Positions 32,321 to 44,495 are shown, counted from the first letter of the stretch. The stretch: DNA of 64,000 nt from Heterobilharzia americana (GCA_944470555.2 OX104134.1:112214701-112278700), one strand, 5' to 3'. Program-made: numbers and translations. The notes: a model not told the origin generated them from the sequence alone.

Positions 32321-33689
32321 TTACTGTGCCTTGATAGAATGGAAATTGGCACTCAGATCGACCGCGGGTATGACTGTTTCCAACCACGTTGCTCACAACT
32401 AAGCTGCGCTTCCCAATTAGAACCGTACTTTAACTGAGATGTCCGGTCTTAATTACGTCAGGAAGGCCTCAATTACTATAACAACAAAAGCGGCAGCACA
32501 AAACCGAACGTCGAGCCTCGAAACGATAAAAATTAACACATTCATTAAATTACTCTGAGTTAGGGTTCATAATGAAGGATTTGACAAAGACCACACAACG
32601 AGAGCCAAATATGTCAGAAACGTGGTAAAGTTCACTTCGTGTTTTCAAAGAGCCCGCCAATGCTTTAAACGTCACTTTGTACAGCAAATGAAGAAAAGTG
32701 TGAGGTTGATTTTCAGTCATCCCACCCAAAGCGGTTCCTGATTCAGATTCATTCACCTGGACCATAGTCCTGCTTGCACTTGTGTCCTAGTAGTCTTGTT
32801 TTTAATTGTCTTTCGACACCCTCCATTTTTTGTGTCCCGCTAACGCGCATTCCACTCAAGATAAGTTGGCAGTATCCTGGCAAGGACGTGTGCAGGTTTT
32901 ATAGAAAAGTAACCTGGTGTCTCTAGAGTAAAGTTCCCGATAACGCACCCCAACAGGATTCCGGATTTGCGTGTCTGTGATGCAACCTGTTCAGAAAGTG
33001 TGAGACCATCACCTTAGTCCAAGGTCACGGACCCCCTGTGAACAGGTGGTTTCACAGATTGTAAACGTGGCTGGACGCATACGTGGAGGCGGAAAACATC
33101 TCCATTCTCACTTTCTTGTATTGAACCGAAGTTTCTAATGAATGGACCGTTTGGATATTAGGTGAAGCTCATTTGAACCACTGCTTGTGATTGTGGTAGA
33201 TCAGCATAGGCCGGTGTTGTAAGTGAAGCCGTGGCGTTCCCCGGTGGATGAATCCATTGTGGAGCCCCAGCAATGAATGCTAAGTTCCAGAACAATACCC
33301 GAAAACAACCCTTGTATCTGAAAGTTACATTTATTCGAACAGCTGATCACAATGTGACAACACAGAGGAGCAACGTTCATCAAAAATTCCGACCGTAATG
33401 CCCCCATGATCACGGTGATTTAACAAACTCGTGACACCAGGGCGAAACTATGGTGGACCAACGAAAGGAGAACTGTAGGGACCAGACAGTTGTAAATGTT
33501 CCAATATCTAAACACATCATTGTAAAGCGTGTATGAAACTCTGAGGTCACTAGGAGGCAAAGTCGTTTGCCATCCGTAAATCAGCTGCGAAGGTCATTCA
33601 CACATAGGGGGATAGAAATTACCTAATACACTACTGTGAACTACGCCAGAGGTAGTTGGCATAGGTTTCGAAGTGTGACTTCACTTTTA
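32321..33689. other. Between LTR remnant and LINE remnant; unassigned
   Basis: The minus-strand frame 32550-32765 (71 codons, with HLLYKVTFKALAGSLKTR) is protein-like but unrecognised. 33000-33690 may be more of the following LINE. No boundaries visible. Confidence 0.3.
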
Positions 33690-34358
33690 CCCCTTGGTGT
33701 GGTTTCTGAGTAAAGATATGATACATCCTATCGATGGGTGGTCTAGCCCTAGAGACTGCAAACTACCTATTAAGAGCAGGTGGTCAAACTTGTCAAATGC
33801 TTTGGAAATGTCTTCACTAAGTACAAGGACCAATAAGTGTCGGTCATGCATTCTGGTTGTGAAGTTAAAGAAGACAAGATGACAAGTTGTGCAGGATCTA
33901 AACTGGGTGTGGTAACGCCGTTAGTGGGCATCTTGGCCGAACGTTTTCCGTAACAACTTTCTCCTTAATTCTGGAAGCTGCAGTCACAATATTTATTGGT
34001 CTGTGGTTCCCAACCAACTTTTGGAACAGGATTTATATCTAAGTAAAAGTGATGATGTTTTCCAGATGCCAGGGTACTCAAAAGATTTTAAAGACCTGGA
34101 AAATATCATTAGTATCAGTGATTGAATATCCTACCCACCATATTCAAGGAAATATGACGGTGCTCCATCTGTGTCAGAGCTACTAAGGTATTTTAGCGTC
34201 TTAATGGCTTGGCTTATATTATAATACGTCAGTTCAGCAATGCCTACTGGCGTTAGCGACAGAGAAGAGCGCTTTTTATGTGCGGACAGCATTTGTATTA
34301 CAGAAAAGAGTTGTAGACTACTGGTAACTAACTGCAGATACGCCAGTGAATATTTCAC
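33690..34358 (-). mobile_element. Degenerate LINE reverse transcriptase
   Basis: Minus strand: 34131-34358 ends AIKTLKYLSSSDTDGAPSYF, the finger motif usually seen as LK..SSGPDGIPS.FL. Further on, 33720-33870 gives LSEDISKAFDKFDHLLLIGS, which is RT motif A (F/D-x-KAFD). The order is right for one RT, with frameshifts between. Clade not resolved; CR1/Jockey-like is plausible. Confidence 0.65.
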
Positions 34359-35990
34359 ACATATCTGTAAGTTGCCTGGAAGGGTAGAAGGGCAACATTA
34401 TGTTTAATCCTGTTAGATCGCTTCGTGGGGAATACTAAGAAGGCATGTGTCCAGGATGAGGTAGCTAGCGCACTGTTGTCCTCACCCCTCATACTCATAT
34501 CATGGTGAAGCGAGAAAAGGTTAAAACACCGTTAATCAACCGGGGTTCACAGAAGTCATGGTACTGGTAGTATCTCGCCGACAGATAAATATAACTTTCT
34601 GCGAGCACTATGAGGTACATAAGGCACATTGTTTGAGGGTGTATTTTCGAAAGCTTTCAATGGAATAACGATAAGGAGACAGGTTTTGGAGCTACAATAA
34701 AACATATTAAGGATTAAAATGAGGTCAGCGATGGCTTAGTGTGATCCCTAGTCAATGCGCCCAATCAGTGAACACGTCGGCTCTCAGTGCACCCTACCGT
34801 GATCTCTATATAATGTGAGTTGGGATCTGTTATGCAACCGCTAACTATGCGCGGATACCTACTGTCAGCCACCAACGTTCAAAGACTTCTTGGTTGGTTC
34901 TCGACCAGGCTAACTAAGTTGAGAAGACACAATGAACGTGCGTTTGAGCTGAAAACACAAGACAGGGGGACATATTTACATATATAAAGAGCTCGGAGCT
35001 TAAAGCAATGGCAATGAATGGCTGATCGATAGTCTCTCAGTTCAGCTGCAGATGTGATTAGCATAAAGTATATTCGACTGGTCCATTTCCAGACGGTCTT
35101 TTTCGCCCTACATACCTATCACCATATACTGTTTGTTATAGAGTGTGAGTATTAACTGAGGTACTAACTAAAGGAAGTAATAGTGCACAAGTCCCTTTCT
35201 GTGATAATTTCCGGGTAACTCTGGGCTTACATTTGTCAAGGGGGACTTATGCTGCCGCGAGATATTAGGTCGACTACACTGGCGCCTCTTGTACAAGTAG
35301 GCAAAACGTGCTCCCACCCAAAGGCATCCGGTCTGCTAAAAGTGTTGTCACACATAGCTAGATGAATGAGTCCCATTTGATTTCAGATGGCTTGAAGTCA
35401 CCGCACGTGGTCTCATGATCATATGAAAGGGAGGATGCATACTCTAGAGGTGTGGCTGGTGAAATCTCTTGGTTGCCAAAAGCACCGGGTGCTTTATAGA
35501 CATATCCAATGAGTATCATGACATTCCTGCAGGGCACGGTGACTCATAGAAGGTCGCTTATCTAGCACTACATTTTACTATTCCAATACAGCGGGTGTTC
35601 ATGAAGCGCATCAGGCGACCCCCTGGCGGTGAGTTCGTAACTTGCGTTACACTTACAAGTGATCTGTTATACTATAACCTTAACGTTACCAGTCGTACTT
35701 TTGAGCACCAAAGGTTACGTTACGTTGCTCCTGCATAACGTGGCATTCTATATCGGTAATTTCCGCGGTTTAGTAGATCTGTCTGTACAAAAGAAAGACT
35801 CGGAGCATATGTTGCTTCTCTTTCTCAGAAACTCAACTTTTGAGAACCATACGCCTATTCTGGAACGTTAGAGGGACACCCATTTTGATATACACAGCGA
35901 AACCCAAGAAACTACTGAGGAAACAGGGAAACCAAAACGAGGACTAACTTAAAGAAAAGTTATCTGTCTGTAACACCCAGTTTGGTTACT
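34359..35990. other. No gene seen
   Basis: Mixed-composition sequence without recognisable coding. It may include decayed transposon termini. The 5' edge of the CR1-like LINE lies somewhere near 35.9-36.1 kb. Confidence 0.3.
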
Positions 35991-36179
35991 AACCAACGCT
36001 GTTAGCTTCGAGACATAATAGTTTCGCAATATACGTTACCTGAAGTGTGAAGAAACACTTGCTGGTAACTGTCATATTTGATACATAGGTCGTTGCTAAA
36101 CCTTCTGTAACTGCTGATTATTTTACTAGCTCTTCGGTACTGACGAACCCAATAAACGAGTAACCACTACTGCATCACC

Positions 36180-36894
36180 ATGGTCCAGCCTAACAAACGT
36201 ATACGTGCTGTATATACACCTAAACCTAACCCTAGCGCCTCAACTAAAAGAGCACGTCCACTAAGTGTTTCGACATCAAGCCCTAAAAGAGGTCCTGAAC
36301 TTAAAGTAGTCGATCTGATACCGCAGCTACATAACACTTTGCGTAAAAACAAGGAAGATTTGATAACCCTCCAGAAGTCACTACAAGATATGAACGCCAA
36401 GCTTGAAGTTGTTCTGCTACTGCTACATCTTTGTCAGCCTAGAAGCCAGTACTGAAACCTTATTGAAAACAGAAAGTATCCTAGATTTCATTGCTACAGA
36501 GGTTAATAAAAGGATTATGTCCTCAAACAATGTATTGGTACACAACATACCAGGCCACGAACCGATCAAACAAGTAAAAGCCTTATGTCTGCAGGCTTGT
36601 AACATGTCTCCTGCAGAATGCCAAGTTACCCGTCTCCGCAAGAAGTTGGGGAAATATACCTGCCCCTTGTTGTTCACATTTAGTGGCTCTTACCACGCCA
36701 GACACTTCCTATCATTCAAGCAACTTATTAGTGTATCCACACCACATAAAAGTGTCAAACTTTCACAAGACTTAACACCTAGTCAGAGATGTGGTAGCAC
36801 AAAAATACCAAAAGCTGCAAATTCTGGTCAAGCTCTGGTACCCAAAACAGCAACACAATCTATTAGCCGACTGGTTACTGTACCAACACGATAA
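36180..36894 (+). pseudogene. CR1-like LINE ORF1, N-terminal part
   Basis: Starts at an ACCATGG context (36180) with a basic, proline-rich N-terminus, then a helical segment (LHNTLRKNKEDLITLQKSLQ). A frameshift near 36440 moves to a second frame that ends at 36894. No zinc knuckle is visible. The nucleic-acid-chaperone role is an inference from position in the element. Confidence 0.6.
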
Positions 36895-37091
36895 AATGAG
36901 GAACACCAAAGCCCATAAATTAGCCCACTCACACACAGACGTAGTAGAGCCGATGACACGACGGTAGGCCTGGACAAATCTATGAACTACACCCGAAAAC
37001 AGGCACACGATCTCGTAAAGTTGATTTCACTGCCTACAGAAGTGGAAAGCCAGTCCCCATACTACCCCATCACACAGGTCACCCCCAAACC

Positions 37092-37102
37092 AAGTGCTAC
37101 GC

Positions 37103-37105
<3 letters not shown>
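37092..37105. repeat. Target-site duplication, left copy (RTE copy 1)
   Basis: AAGTGCTACGCTAT, repeated at 40376-40389 on the other side of the RTE insertion. Confidence 0.9.
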
Positions 37106-37134
<29 letters not shown>

Positions 37135-37427
37135 GTCCCTTGGGTTCCTAGTGGAACATAGGGCTTCAGTAGCACGCCTCCAGTACACTCTGTTCTCTGA
37201 GATCTTTTGAACCTGGTCCCACGACAGCCCAGAAGCTCTCATTTCCTCCTCGCATGACCTCCTCCATGTCACCCTCGGACGTCCAACTCGTCGCTTCCCA
37301 TGGGGATTCCACTCGAGCAACTGGCCTGACGCGTGATGTCCTCAGTCGGCCTTCTCAGTGCATGGCCAATCCATCTCCACTTCTTCCTGCATATTTGTTG
37401 CGTGATAGGTTCTTGGTTGGTTCGTTC

Positions 37428-38696
37428 CTAGAGTTCCTTGTTGCTTATTTTTTCTGGCCATCTGATCTTCAGTGGCGAGCGTAAGCAGTTGTTGATGAAT
37501 GTCTGTAGTTTATTGGAAATGCCTTTCGTGACGCGCCAAGTCTCTGAACCATACAAGAGCACTGACTTGACGTTGGTGTTGAAAATCCGTATCTTGTTCC
37601 GCATGCTGAGTGCAGAAGATCCCCACACTGGTTTCAGGCTAATGAACACCTGTCTTGCTTTTCCGATTCTGACTTTGACGTCCTCGTCCGTCCCGCCTGT
37701 AGTTGAAACAGTGCTTCCTAGATAAGTGAAGGAGGTTACTTCCTTCAAGTTTCTCCCGTTGACGGTGATTGGAGTTTGTTGTTGTTGTTGATGGTGGTGG
37801 TGCGGTATCTTCATCACTTCTGTCTTCTCTATATTCACCTGAAGTCCCGTCTTCTCTGCCTCTTCTATCAACTTGTTAGTTTTTGCCTGCAGATCTTCAA
37901 GTTTATGTGACATTAGGCACAAGTCATCGGCGAAATCCAAGTCTTCTAGGTTCTTTTCCGTCGTCCAGTGTATCCCCCTCTTCTCGCTGCCTACTGTTTG
38001 CTGCATGATCCAGTCCACCACAATAAGGAATATCATGGGGGATAGTAGGCAACCTTGTTTCACTCCTGTCTTCACTTCGAAAGCATCACTGAGCTTCCCA
38101 TTGTGAATTACTTGGCATGTGGCATCTTCATATAGTTGTTGAATGAGGCGGATAAAGGTTTGCGGTACTCCGTAGTATTGAAGCAGTTTCCAAATTACTT
38201 CTCGGTCGACGCTGTCAAAGGCCTTCTCAAAGTCGATGAAGTTGAGGCAGAGAGCTGATTGCCATTCTATGCTCTGTTCTATGATGATGCGAAGGGTTGC
38301 AATTTGGTCTGCACATGATTTGTACTTCCTGAAGCCTGCCTGTTCCGGTCGCAGTTTTGAATCCAGTGCGTCTTTAAGCCTCTCTAGGATGATGCGGCTT
38401 AATATTTTACTTGGGGTGGACAGGAGAGTGATTCCGCGCCAGTTCTTGCAAGCACTGAGGTCTCCCTTCTTCGGCAGTTTGACAAGGTAACCCTTCTTCC
38501 AATCACTAGCCAGGTACCTTCTCTTCCTTCCACACCTTCTGCAATAGTGGTGTGGTGTGAGCATGTCCGCTGCTGTTGTCTCTGCATCTGTTCTCAGTGC
38601 TTCTGGCGGTATTCCATCTGGTCCTGCTGCTTTCCCGCATTTCAGTAGCTTTATGGCGTTCAGGACTTCCATTTTCGTTGGGGGATTTATGTTCAC
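37428..38696 (-). pseudogene. RTE copy 1 reverse transcriptase
   Basis: 422 codons: KCGKAAGPDGIPPEAL, NWRGITLLSTPSKI, FIDFEKAFDSVDR (motif A), GVKQGCLLSP (motif B), LDFADDLCLM (motif C, FADD). It ends at a TAG shared with copy 2. The remaining tail continues in the next frame at 37132-37320 (KRRVGRPRVTWRRS). Confidence 0.9.
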
Positions 38697-39472
38697 CTGT
38701 AATTCAGCGGCTGGGCTGCTGGTGGTATTTCTGGACGAAGTGCAGTGGTGGTGGTGGTCGATTCAAGAGCTTCTTGAAGTGGTCGGCCCATCGTTTCCTC
38801 TGTTTCTCTTCTTTTGTAATTAAATTTCCTTCTTCATCTTTTATTGGTTTCATCTGTGTTGGTCTCTTCCCTGATAGCAACCTGGTTATTTGATACAATG
38901 TCGTCAGGTCTCTCTTACCTGCAGCCTGTTCTGCTTCACTTGCCAGTGTGTCGTAGAAGTGTCTTTTGTCTTTGCGTGCACTCTTCTTCACTTCTTTGTC
39001 CAGTGCTTTATACATTGTGCTCAGTTCCTCTTGTCGTTGAGCATCCTTGCACTGATTTATCTCCTGCTTCACCATCCTCCTCTCCTCTATCAGCTTCCAC
39101 GTATCCGTCGAGATCCATTCCTTGTCTTCTTTCTTCTTCCTTCCTAATACTGTTGTGCAGGTTCCTTTCCACATAGCTTTCAAAGACTTCCAGTGTTATT
39201 CCACACAGGTTTCTTCAGGGATGTTGCTCGATGTCTCCCATTTTGTCTTGATGGCTGCCTTGAAGATCTCCTTTGTAGTTTCATCCTTCAGTTTCCGAGT
39301 GTTGTACTTGGGTTGAGGTCTATCACCAGCTTCCTTGAAGGCTTTTAACTTGATTTGGAAGGTTCCTTGCACTAGGTAGTGGTCTGAGCCTACATCTGCT
39401 CCTCTTCTTGACCTTGTGTTAAGTAGACTGCGTCTCCATTTTCTTGAGATTGAGATAAAGTCGATTTGATTT

Positions 39473-40177
39473 TTAGTGTGTCCTGGTGTCTGGTGAAATC
39501 CATGTCGCTTTGTGGATATCTTTGTGCCTGAACACACTGCCTCCAATCACCAAATCGTTGAATGCGCAGAATTCTGCAAACAATTCTCCATTCTCATTCA
39601 TTTCACCTAGCGCCTCTCGACCCATGGTTAGTTCTCTTCCTGTGTTGTCCCCTCCCAGTTTGGCATTCATGTCGCCCATTAGAATTTTGATATCGCCAAC
39701 TGAGGTCTTGTCCAGTGTTGATTGAAGTTGTCTGTAGAAATCCTCCTTTTTCTCTTGCTCTGCATTATTTGTAGGTGCATAACATTGTATGATTGTGACC
39801 TTTCTTCCTTTTGAGTTGAATCTTGCTGTCATGATCCACAAGGAGATTGGTTCCCACTGCATGAGAGCCTTCGATACTCTTGGGGACATCATGGTAGCCA
39901 CTCCATAACTCAGTGTGCTCGTGGTTGTCGTCTGTGTGACAATATCGGAGTAGATTATTGATTCTCCAGTTGACAGTTTGGAGAGTCCACTCCCATTCCA
40001 TCTGCTTTCGCAAATCCCAAGCACTTCGATGTTATACCTTCTCATCTCCCTTGCAATCTGGGCTGCCTTACTGGGTTCAAACATCGTGCGGACATTCCAT
40101 GTCCCCACGTTTACTTTCGCTTTCATCGAGAGAGTGAAGACACATCGGCCAATTGGCTTCCCGAAGGCTTTCACCAA
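39473..40177 (-). pseudogene. RTE copy 1 AP-type endonuclease
   Basis: N-terminal nuclease domain with the TWNVR, ESRW, QCYAPT and GDMNAKLG motifs. The frame breaks near 39480, where the terminal SDH motif (GSDHYLVQG, seen at 39196-39546) has been moved to another frame. Confidence 0.88.
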
Positions 40178-40375
40178 CTGGCGTCATTTCGCCTCTCCGA
40201 TTCCAGCGGGGAATAAGTTTGTTTTCATTTTTTATATTTTGTTTGTGCTGTGAAGTTTCTTTAGCGGTTAGATTTGTTTTACGGGGTAGGGTTGCTAGCC
40301 CTATGCCCAACCTTCCCTCTTTACCCGGGCTTAGGACCGGCTAGTAACTAGTAAACTAGTTAACCAGGCGAGATT

Positions 40376-40389
40376 AAGTGCTACGCTAT
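40376..40389. repeat. Target-site duplication, right copy (RTE copy 1)
   Basis: AAGTGCTACGCTAT, identical to 37092-37105. Confidence 0.9.
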
Positions 40390-41320
40390 AGACCCAACAA
40401 ATTACTGAAGGCATTATCTCGTCACAAGGTGTCACTCAGCCTATAAACATACCCAACACCAGCCACAAGCACGCTGTTACCATGGGACCGTCCCGAAGCT
40501 TGGCGCGTAAACAGTCTAATCTACCCCACTTCAGCCAGTGCATGACTTATATGCATCAAATGTGCAGATGATGAGTACAGATAGCACTAGACACTCTTCT
40601 ACAAACCCCACTATGCACCTACCCAAGTTAAATAAACTGCCAAGAAGGCAATTAAGCAGCCAAGCCAGAGGACAAAAAGCAATACGAATAGCCGAAAGAC
40701 CATTGCACCCTCGCAAAGTCACACTAGGGAAAATGCCAAACGCTATTTCTCAGGTCATCCTGTGACCAAGTCAAATAACTACTCTCCAGGCGATCCACGC
40801 TTCTTAGCACTTCCGCGGTCACTAGCAGACACACATCACGGTTGGACCCCTCAACAATCACAGTTGTTGGATAGGGAGCCAAATGGTAGCCACAGACTAT
40901 GCTTTCCGCCTTACCCATACGCCGCAAAAAGTGGGTCATACGCCACACAAGGGCAAACTTACAACAGATCCCCTAGAAAAATCTTGGGGAATATGAATTT
41001 GGCTATGACCAAAATGCATACGGCAACCAGCGGATAGGTATGCCACACAACTCATCAATCCCCGTTACTTCTTATGAGCAGGGTTTTCTTGGACAGCCTA
41101 CGGCTGCAACGCCACCAGTAATGCAGGTGATTCGGGTGCTGTCGGATCATCTGCTCTCTACCCTGACCAACAGTCTCTATACCAGTCACAATGTGGTAAA
41201 TACCTCGCTTTTTTCGAGGTAAACAGTACCGAATCGTCGCCCTGTACAAAAGGTCATGACATCTCTAGCACGATGTACGCAAAGGACCCATAAGAAATGT
41301 ACAGAAGTGCTGACTTTCTC
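40390..41320 (+). pseudogene. CR1-like LINE ORF1, C-terminal part
   Basis: Overlapping broken frames at 40538-40765, 40762-41037 and 41040-41222, polar and rich in Pro, Ser and Gln, continuing ORF1 beyond RTE copy 1. No named domain recognised. Confidence 0.45.
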
Positions 41321-41349
41321 TGAGATATATCCAAACACCTTTGTACTCT

Positions 41350-41679
41350 TAACTGTCTCTCGTTTTGCCTGATTAACGCCCGCTCTGTACGCAACAAAAT
41401 GAAAGAGATTATGCCGCTATCTCTGATAAGTGATCGGTCCGTGATAACGGTTACAGAAACATGGTGTACCTCTGATATTTGTGACGCAGAGATCTCCATC
41501 GACAACTGTTCCTTGCTCAGGAGGGACAAACTACATGGTAAGGGAGGAGGGTATATTTCCTATATAAAGTCCGACATCACTGCTGCGCAGTGCCCAGCCT
41601 ATGAGCTAAAGGAGATTGACGACTCAGTATGGATTATCGCCAAACATACTTCTCCACTTCGCTCCTAATAGGATGCATT
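41350..41679 (+). pseudogene. CR1-like LINE endonuclease, N-terminal part
   Basis: Reads INARSVRNKMKEIMPL, TVTETWC (the catalytic Glu) and KGGGYISYIK, typical of the AP endonuclease at the start of ORF2 in CR1/Jockey-type LINEs. The domain is cut at SPLR.LLIGCI by the LTR element and resumes as YRRPSYSIEYEV at 44496. Confidence 0.8.
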
Positions 41680-42023
41680 TGTAGCACCATACACTTCCCC
41701 AAAATCAATAGCCTAGGGTTTGACGACTTTCGACATTGATGCTGACCTTGATAGTTTAACTGGACTCGCTAAGCTGAAGGCACCCGGTCAAGCATCCTCG
41801 CCATTTGGCACGCTGTCGTGTTACGTTGCATTGCTCGTATTCGACTCTCTAGCCAGTTAGTTGGAACGCATCGGTATTTTGGCATAACCATCCAAATATA
41901 CTATTCCATCCGACTACGCTATCGTGTTCTTCCTTGGTCTCGTATTCGTGGGTATATAACAAGTTCGAATAATTAGTGATTGGTCTTTGCGTCTGTCAAG
42001 TTCGCACCAGGACAAATCCTAAA
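41680..42023 (+). repeat. 5' LTR
   Basis: 344 bp, nearly identical to 44148-44491. Promoter and polyadenylation functions are expected by family. A TATATAA lies near 41954. Confidence 0.93.
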
Positions 42024-42095
42024 TTGGTGAGCCCGACGTGATCACCCGACGTGATCACATATCCCGACCAATAACAAGTATTGAATTGGTGAGCC
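42024..42095 (+). promoter_or_regulatory. Primer-binding site (tRNA-Trp) with tandem duplication
   Basis: TGGTGAGCCCGACGTGAT is complementary at all but one position to the 3' end of eukaryotic tRNA-Trp as I remember it. The 13-mer CCGACGTGATCAC is repeated exactly (42033-42045, 42046-42058). TTGGTGAGCC appears again at 42086-42095. Confidence 0.75.
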
Positions 42096-42165
42096 TGTTC
42101 CATTTTATATTTGTTTATTGTTTTCATTTCGATAACATTTATATATCCATTTACTACACTTTCTC

Positions 42166-43004
42166 ATGTCCGACCACACTCCCAAGCTTATTCGTATTAA
42201 GCCGACTACGAACACGATCCAACTCGTGCCATATTGGCCAGACAATGCAGAAACATGGTTTCTGTATGCCGAAGCCGATTTTCGAGAACAGGGTGTCTCA
42301 GATCCTCATTCTCGATTTCTTGCTGTCATACGTCACTACCGCGAGAATTAAACAGGTATGTTACAGCAAACATGTTTAATCCTGAAGTAAGTGACCCTTA
42401 TGCACTTCTAAAGGCCGCACTCTTGAAGAAAAGCGATCTCACAGATCGCCAACGTCTAGACGAATTGCTTCGTAACATCGAGCTAGGCAGCCACTCAGCT
42501 ACTGAAGTCCTCGCACGCATGCGAGAAGTAATCGGTGCACGAACATTTGACGATGGTTTCTTCCGAGAACTATTTCTCTCGAAACTACCACAACCGGTGC
42601 AAACCGTGTTGGTGACACTCCAGTCAGTCCCACTCGACGACCTGGCAGCCTCAGCAGATAAAATACTGGAGATATCCAGCAGACCCGTCTCCAACGTATA
42701 TTCTATCTGCGACAAAACAGAGCGCCAGGATTCAGAGGTGACCAAGTTGTGCAACTCTGTGAGACGGTTGCTACGATCTCGAAGTCCTAGATCACGTAGC
42801 ACTTCACGGAAACGCACCTTGGCGCATCGCAGCAAGTCGCGTGGTAGCCCTAAAACGAAACCCAACAGGGTGGAAAACCCTGAATGGTGCTGGTTTCATA
42901 ACACTTACGGGGATGAAGCCAGAAAATGTCGTAAACCATGCCGTTTTAAGAAGGACCCGAACTCGGGAAACGGTCACGCCGGCACGTGCTCACGGCAACC
43001 GTAG
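42166..43004 (+). pseudogene. gag of the LTR element (CHCC zinc finger), one frameshift
   Basis: Starts at 42166 (MSDHTPKLIRIKPTT, then PYWPDNAETWFLYAEADF). It shifts frame near 42345 and continues as NPEVSDPYALLKAALLKKS, the usual gypsy capsid region. Near the end is CWFHNTYGDEARKCRKPC, spacing C-x2-H-x9-C-x3-C. This CHCC motif marks the CsRn1 lineage, unlike the common CCHC knuckle. The frameshift disables gag. Confidence 0.82.
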
Positions 43005-43792
43005 CCGGCGGAAAAAGCCGTTTGCTCTACGTCACCGACGTTAAAACGAAAGTCCGCTACCTCGTCGACACCGGCGCAGAAGTTAGCGTTCTTCCAGCAA
43101 CGACAAAGGAGCGTCATCTTGACCCATCCTTCAATCTTCAAGCAGCCAACGGCAAGGCAATCGCGACATTCGGGAGACGGTATGCCTACCTCAACTTAGG
43201 TTTACGCAAACCTATCCACTGGATTTTCCTCCTGGCAGACGTCTCTATGCCCATCATTGGCATAGATTTGCTAAACCATTACGATCTACTCGTAGATGCT
43301 CGCCGTCGACGACTGATAGATAACAGCACAAAGTTATCTATTGGCGGCACCACCTATGTAGGTCCGAGTTTAGCCATCGTTAGGACTAAACAATCAGGCG
43401 ACGCGTCCTACCAGGCAGTTCTGGAGAAATATCCAGAGTTACAGCAACCGAAGCACACTCTTCCGTGCATAACCAGCAATGTTATGCATCACGTCACAAC
43501 CACAGGTCCACCTGTGGCATCCAAAGCGCGCCGTCTAGCCCCCGATAAGCTCCAAACGGCGAAAAATGAATTCGACCACATGCTCGACCTGGGCATTATC
43601 AGACCGTCGAACAATCCTTGGGCATCGCCATTGCACATGGTTCCCAAAAGGATAGCAGTGACTGGCGTCCAACCGGTGATTACCGAAGGCTCAACGCCAA
43701 AACAACTCCGGACTCCTACCCGATACATCAATACAAACCCTCGTACACTTTGCCTTTTTATATCAATTTTTTTACCATGTAATAAAATTTAA
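42986..43792 (+). pseudogene. pol remnant: protease and start of RT
   Basis: Overlaps the end of gag in the -1 frame. The aspartic protease has YLVDTGAEVSVLP and PIIGIDLL. RT begins KNEFDHMLDLGIIRPSNNPW and SPLHMVPK, then a one-base loss near 43650 shifts the frame (SDWRPTGDYRRLN is in another frame). RT is cut about 43735 and joins directly to the 3' non-coding region. Confidence 0.85.
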
Positions 43793-44129
43793 AAAAAACG
43801 GTAAAGATAAGCGTAAATTTTTATTTTTCGATATGTTTATATATAAATAATTCCCATTTTTACGCAACGTTTTCGTGGTATTAAAGACTTTTATTTATAT
43901 TCCAGGTGCAACGAGCACTGGACGGAACGTCGAAAGGAACAGATGACCGCGACCGACGTACAATTCCATTTATTGTATTTTATTTATTTAATCGCCACGA
44001 CACCCTAGAATAAGGTTCAGACAACCAGGGGCCACCTCACGCAGTGAGCCCATCGGAAGAGTTTTACCAGTGGAGAAACCACTGGGTTTTTACTTCCGGC
44101 TGGTATCGTCTTAGGGTCCTCACGAACCC

Positions 44130-44147
44130 ACTAGGGGGGGAGTGATC
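44130..44147 (+). promoter_or_regulatory. Polypurine tract
   Basis: TAGGGGGGGAGTGATC immediately before the 3' LTR; expected site of plus-strand DNA priming. Confidence 0.7.
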
Positions 44148-44491
44148 TGTAGCGTCATACACTTCCCCAAAATCAATAGCCTAGGGTTTGACGACTTTCG
44201 ACATTGATGCTGACCTTGATAGTTTAACTGGACTCGCTAAGCTGAAGGCACCCGGTCAAGCATCCTGGCCATTTGGCACGCTGTCGTGTTACGTTGCATT
44301 GCTCGTATTCGACTCTCTAGCCAGTTAGTTGGAACGCATCGGTATTTTGGCATAACCATCCAAATATACTATTCCATCCGACTACGCTATCGTGTTCTTC
44401 CTTGGTCTCGTATTCGTGGGTATATAACAAGTTCGAATAATTAGTGATTGGTCTTTGCGTCTGTCAAGTTCGCACCAGGACAAATCCTAAA
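44148..44491 (+). repeat. 3' LTR
   Basis: 344 bp. Differs from the 5' LTR at two bases near its start (GCGTC versus GCACC) and one near position 126 (TGG versus TCG). Confidence 0.93.
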
Positions 44492-44495
44492 CATT

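Larger units (their letters stand above)
37106..40375 (-). mobile_element. RTE-type LINE copy 1 (SR2-like)
   Basis: Full-length-looking element on the minus strand with a (TAA)n 3' tail (37104-37133 on the plus strand) and a 14-bp target-site duplication. The coding frame is broken. Endonuclease is at 39473-40177 (KVNVGTWNVRTM, LGICESRWNGSG, LMGDMNAKLGGD), the linker at 39196-39546 and 38704-39183, and RT at 37428-38696. Small local duplications near 38720-38760 and 39480-39490 create two of the breaks relative to copy 2. Inserted in ORF1 of the CR1-like LINE. Confidence 0.92.
41680..44491 (+). mobile_element. LTR retrotransposon (Ty3/gypsy, CsRn1/Boudicca-like) with truncated pol
   Basis: Two 344-bp LTRs (41680-42023 and 44148-44491) differing at only about 3 sites, starting TGTAG and ending CCTAAA. 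They are flanked by a 4-bp duplication CATT (41676-41679, 44492-44495). Next to the 5' LTR is a primer-binding site complementary to tRNA-Trp. A G-run polypurine tract lies just before the 3' LTR. The inside holds gag, protease and the start of RT; the rest of RT, RNase H and integrase are deleted. It must depend on a complete relative for movement. Inserted in the endonuclease region of the CR1-like LINE. Confidence 0.93.

Noticed and set aside
38557..38893. Plus-strand frames opposite the RTE elements (also 47443-48192)
   Set aside because: They are antisense shadows of the RTE ORF and are repeated in both copies only because the element is.
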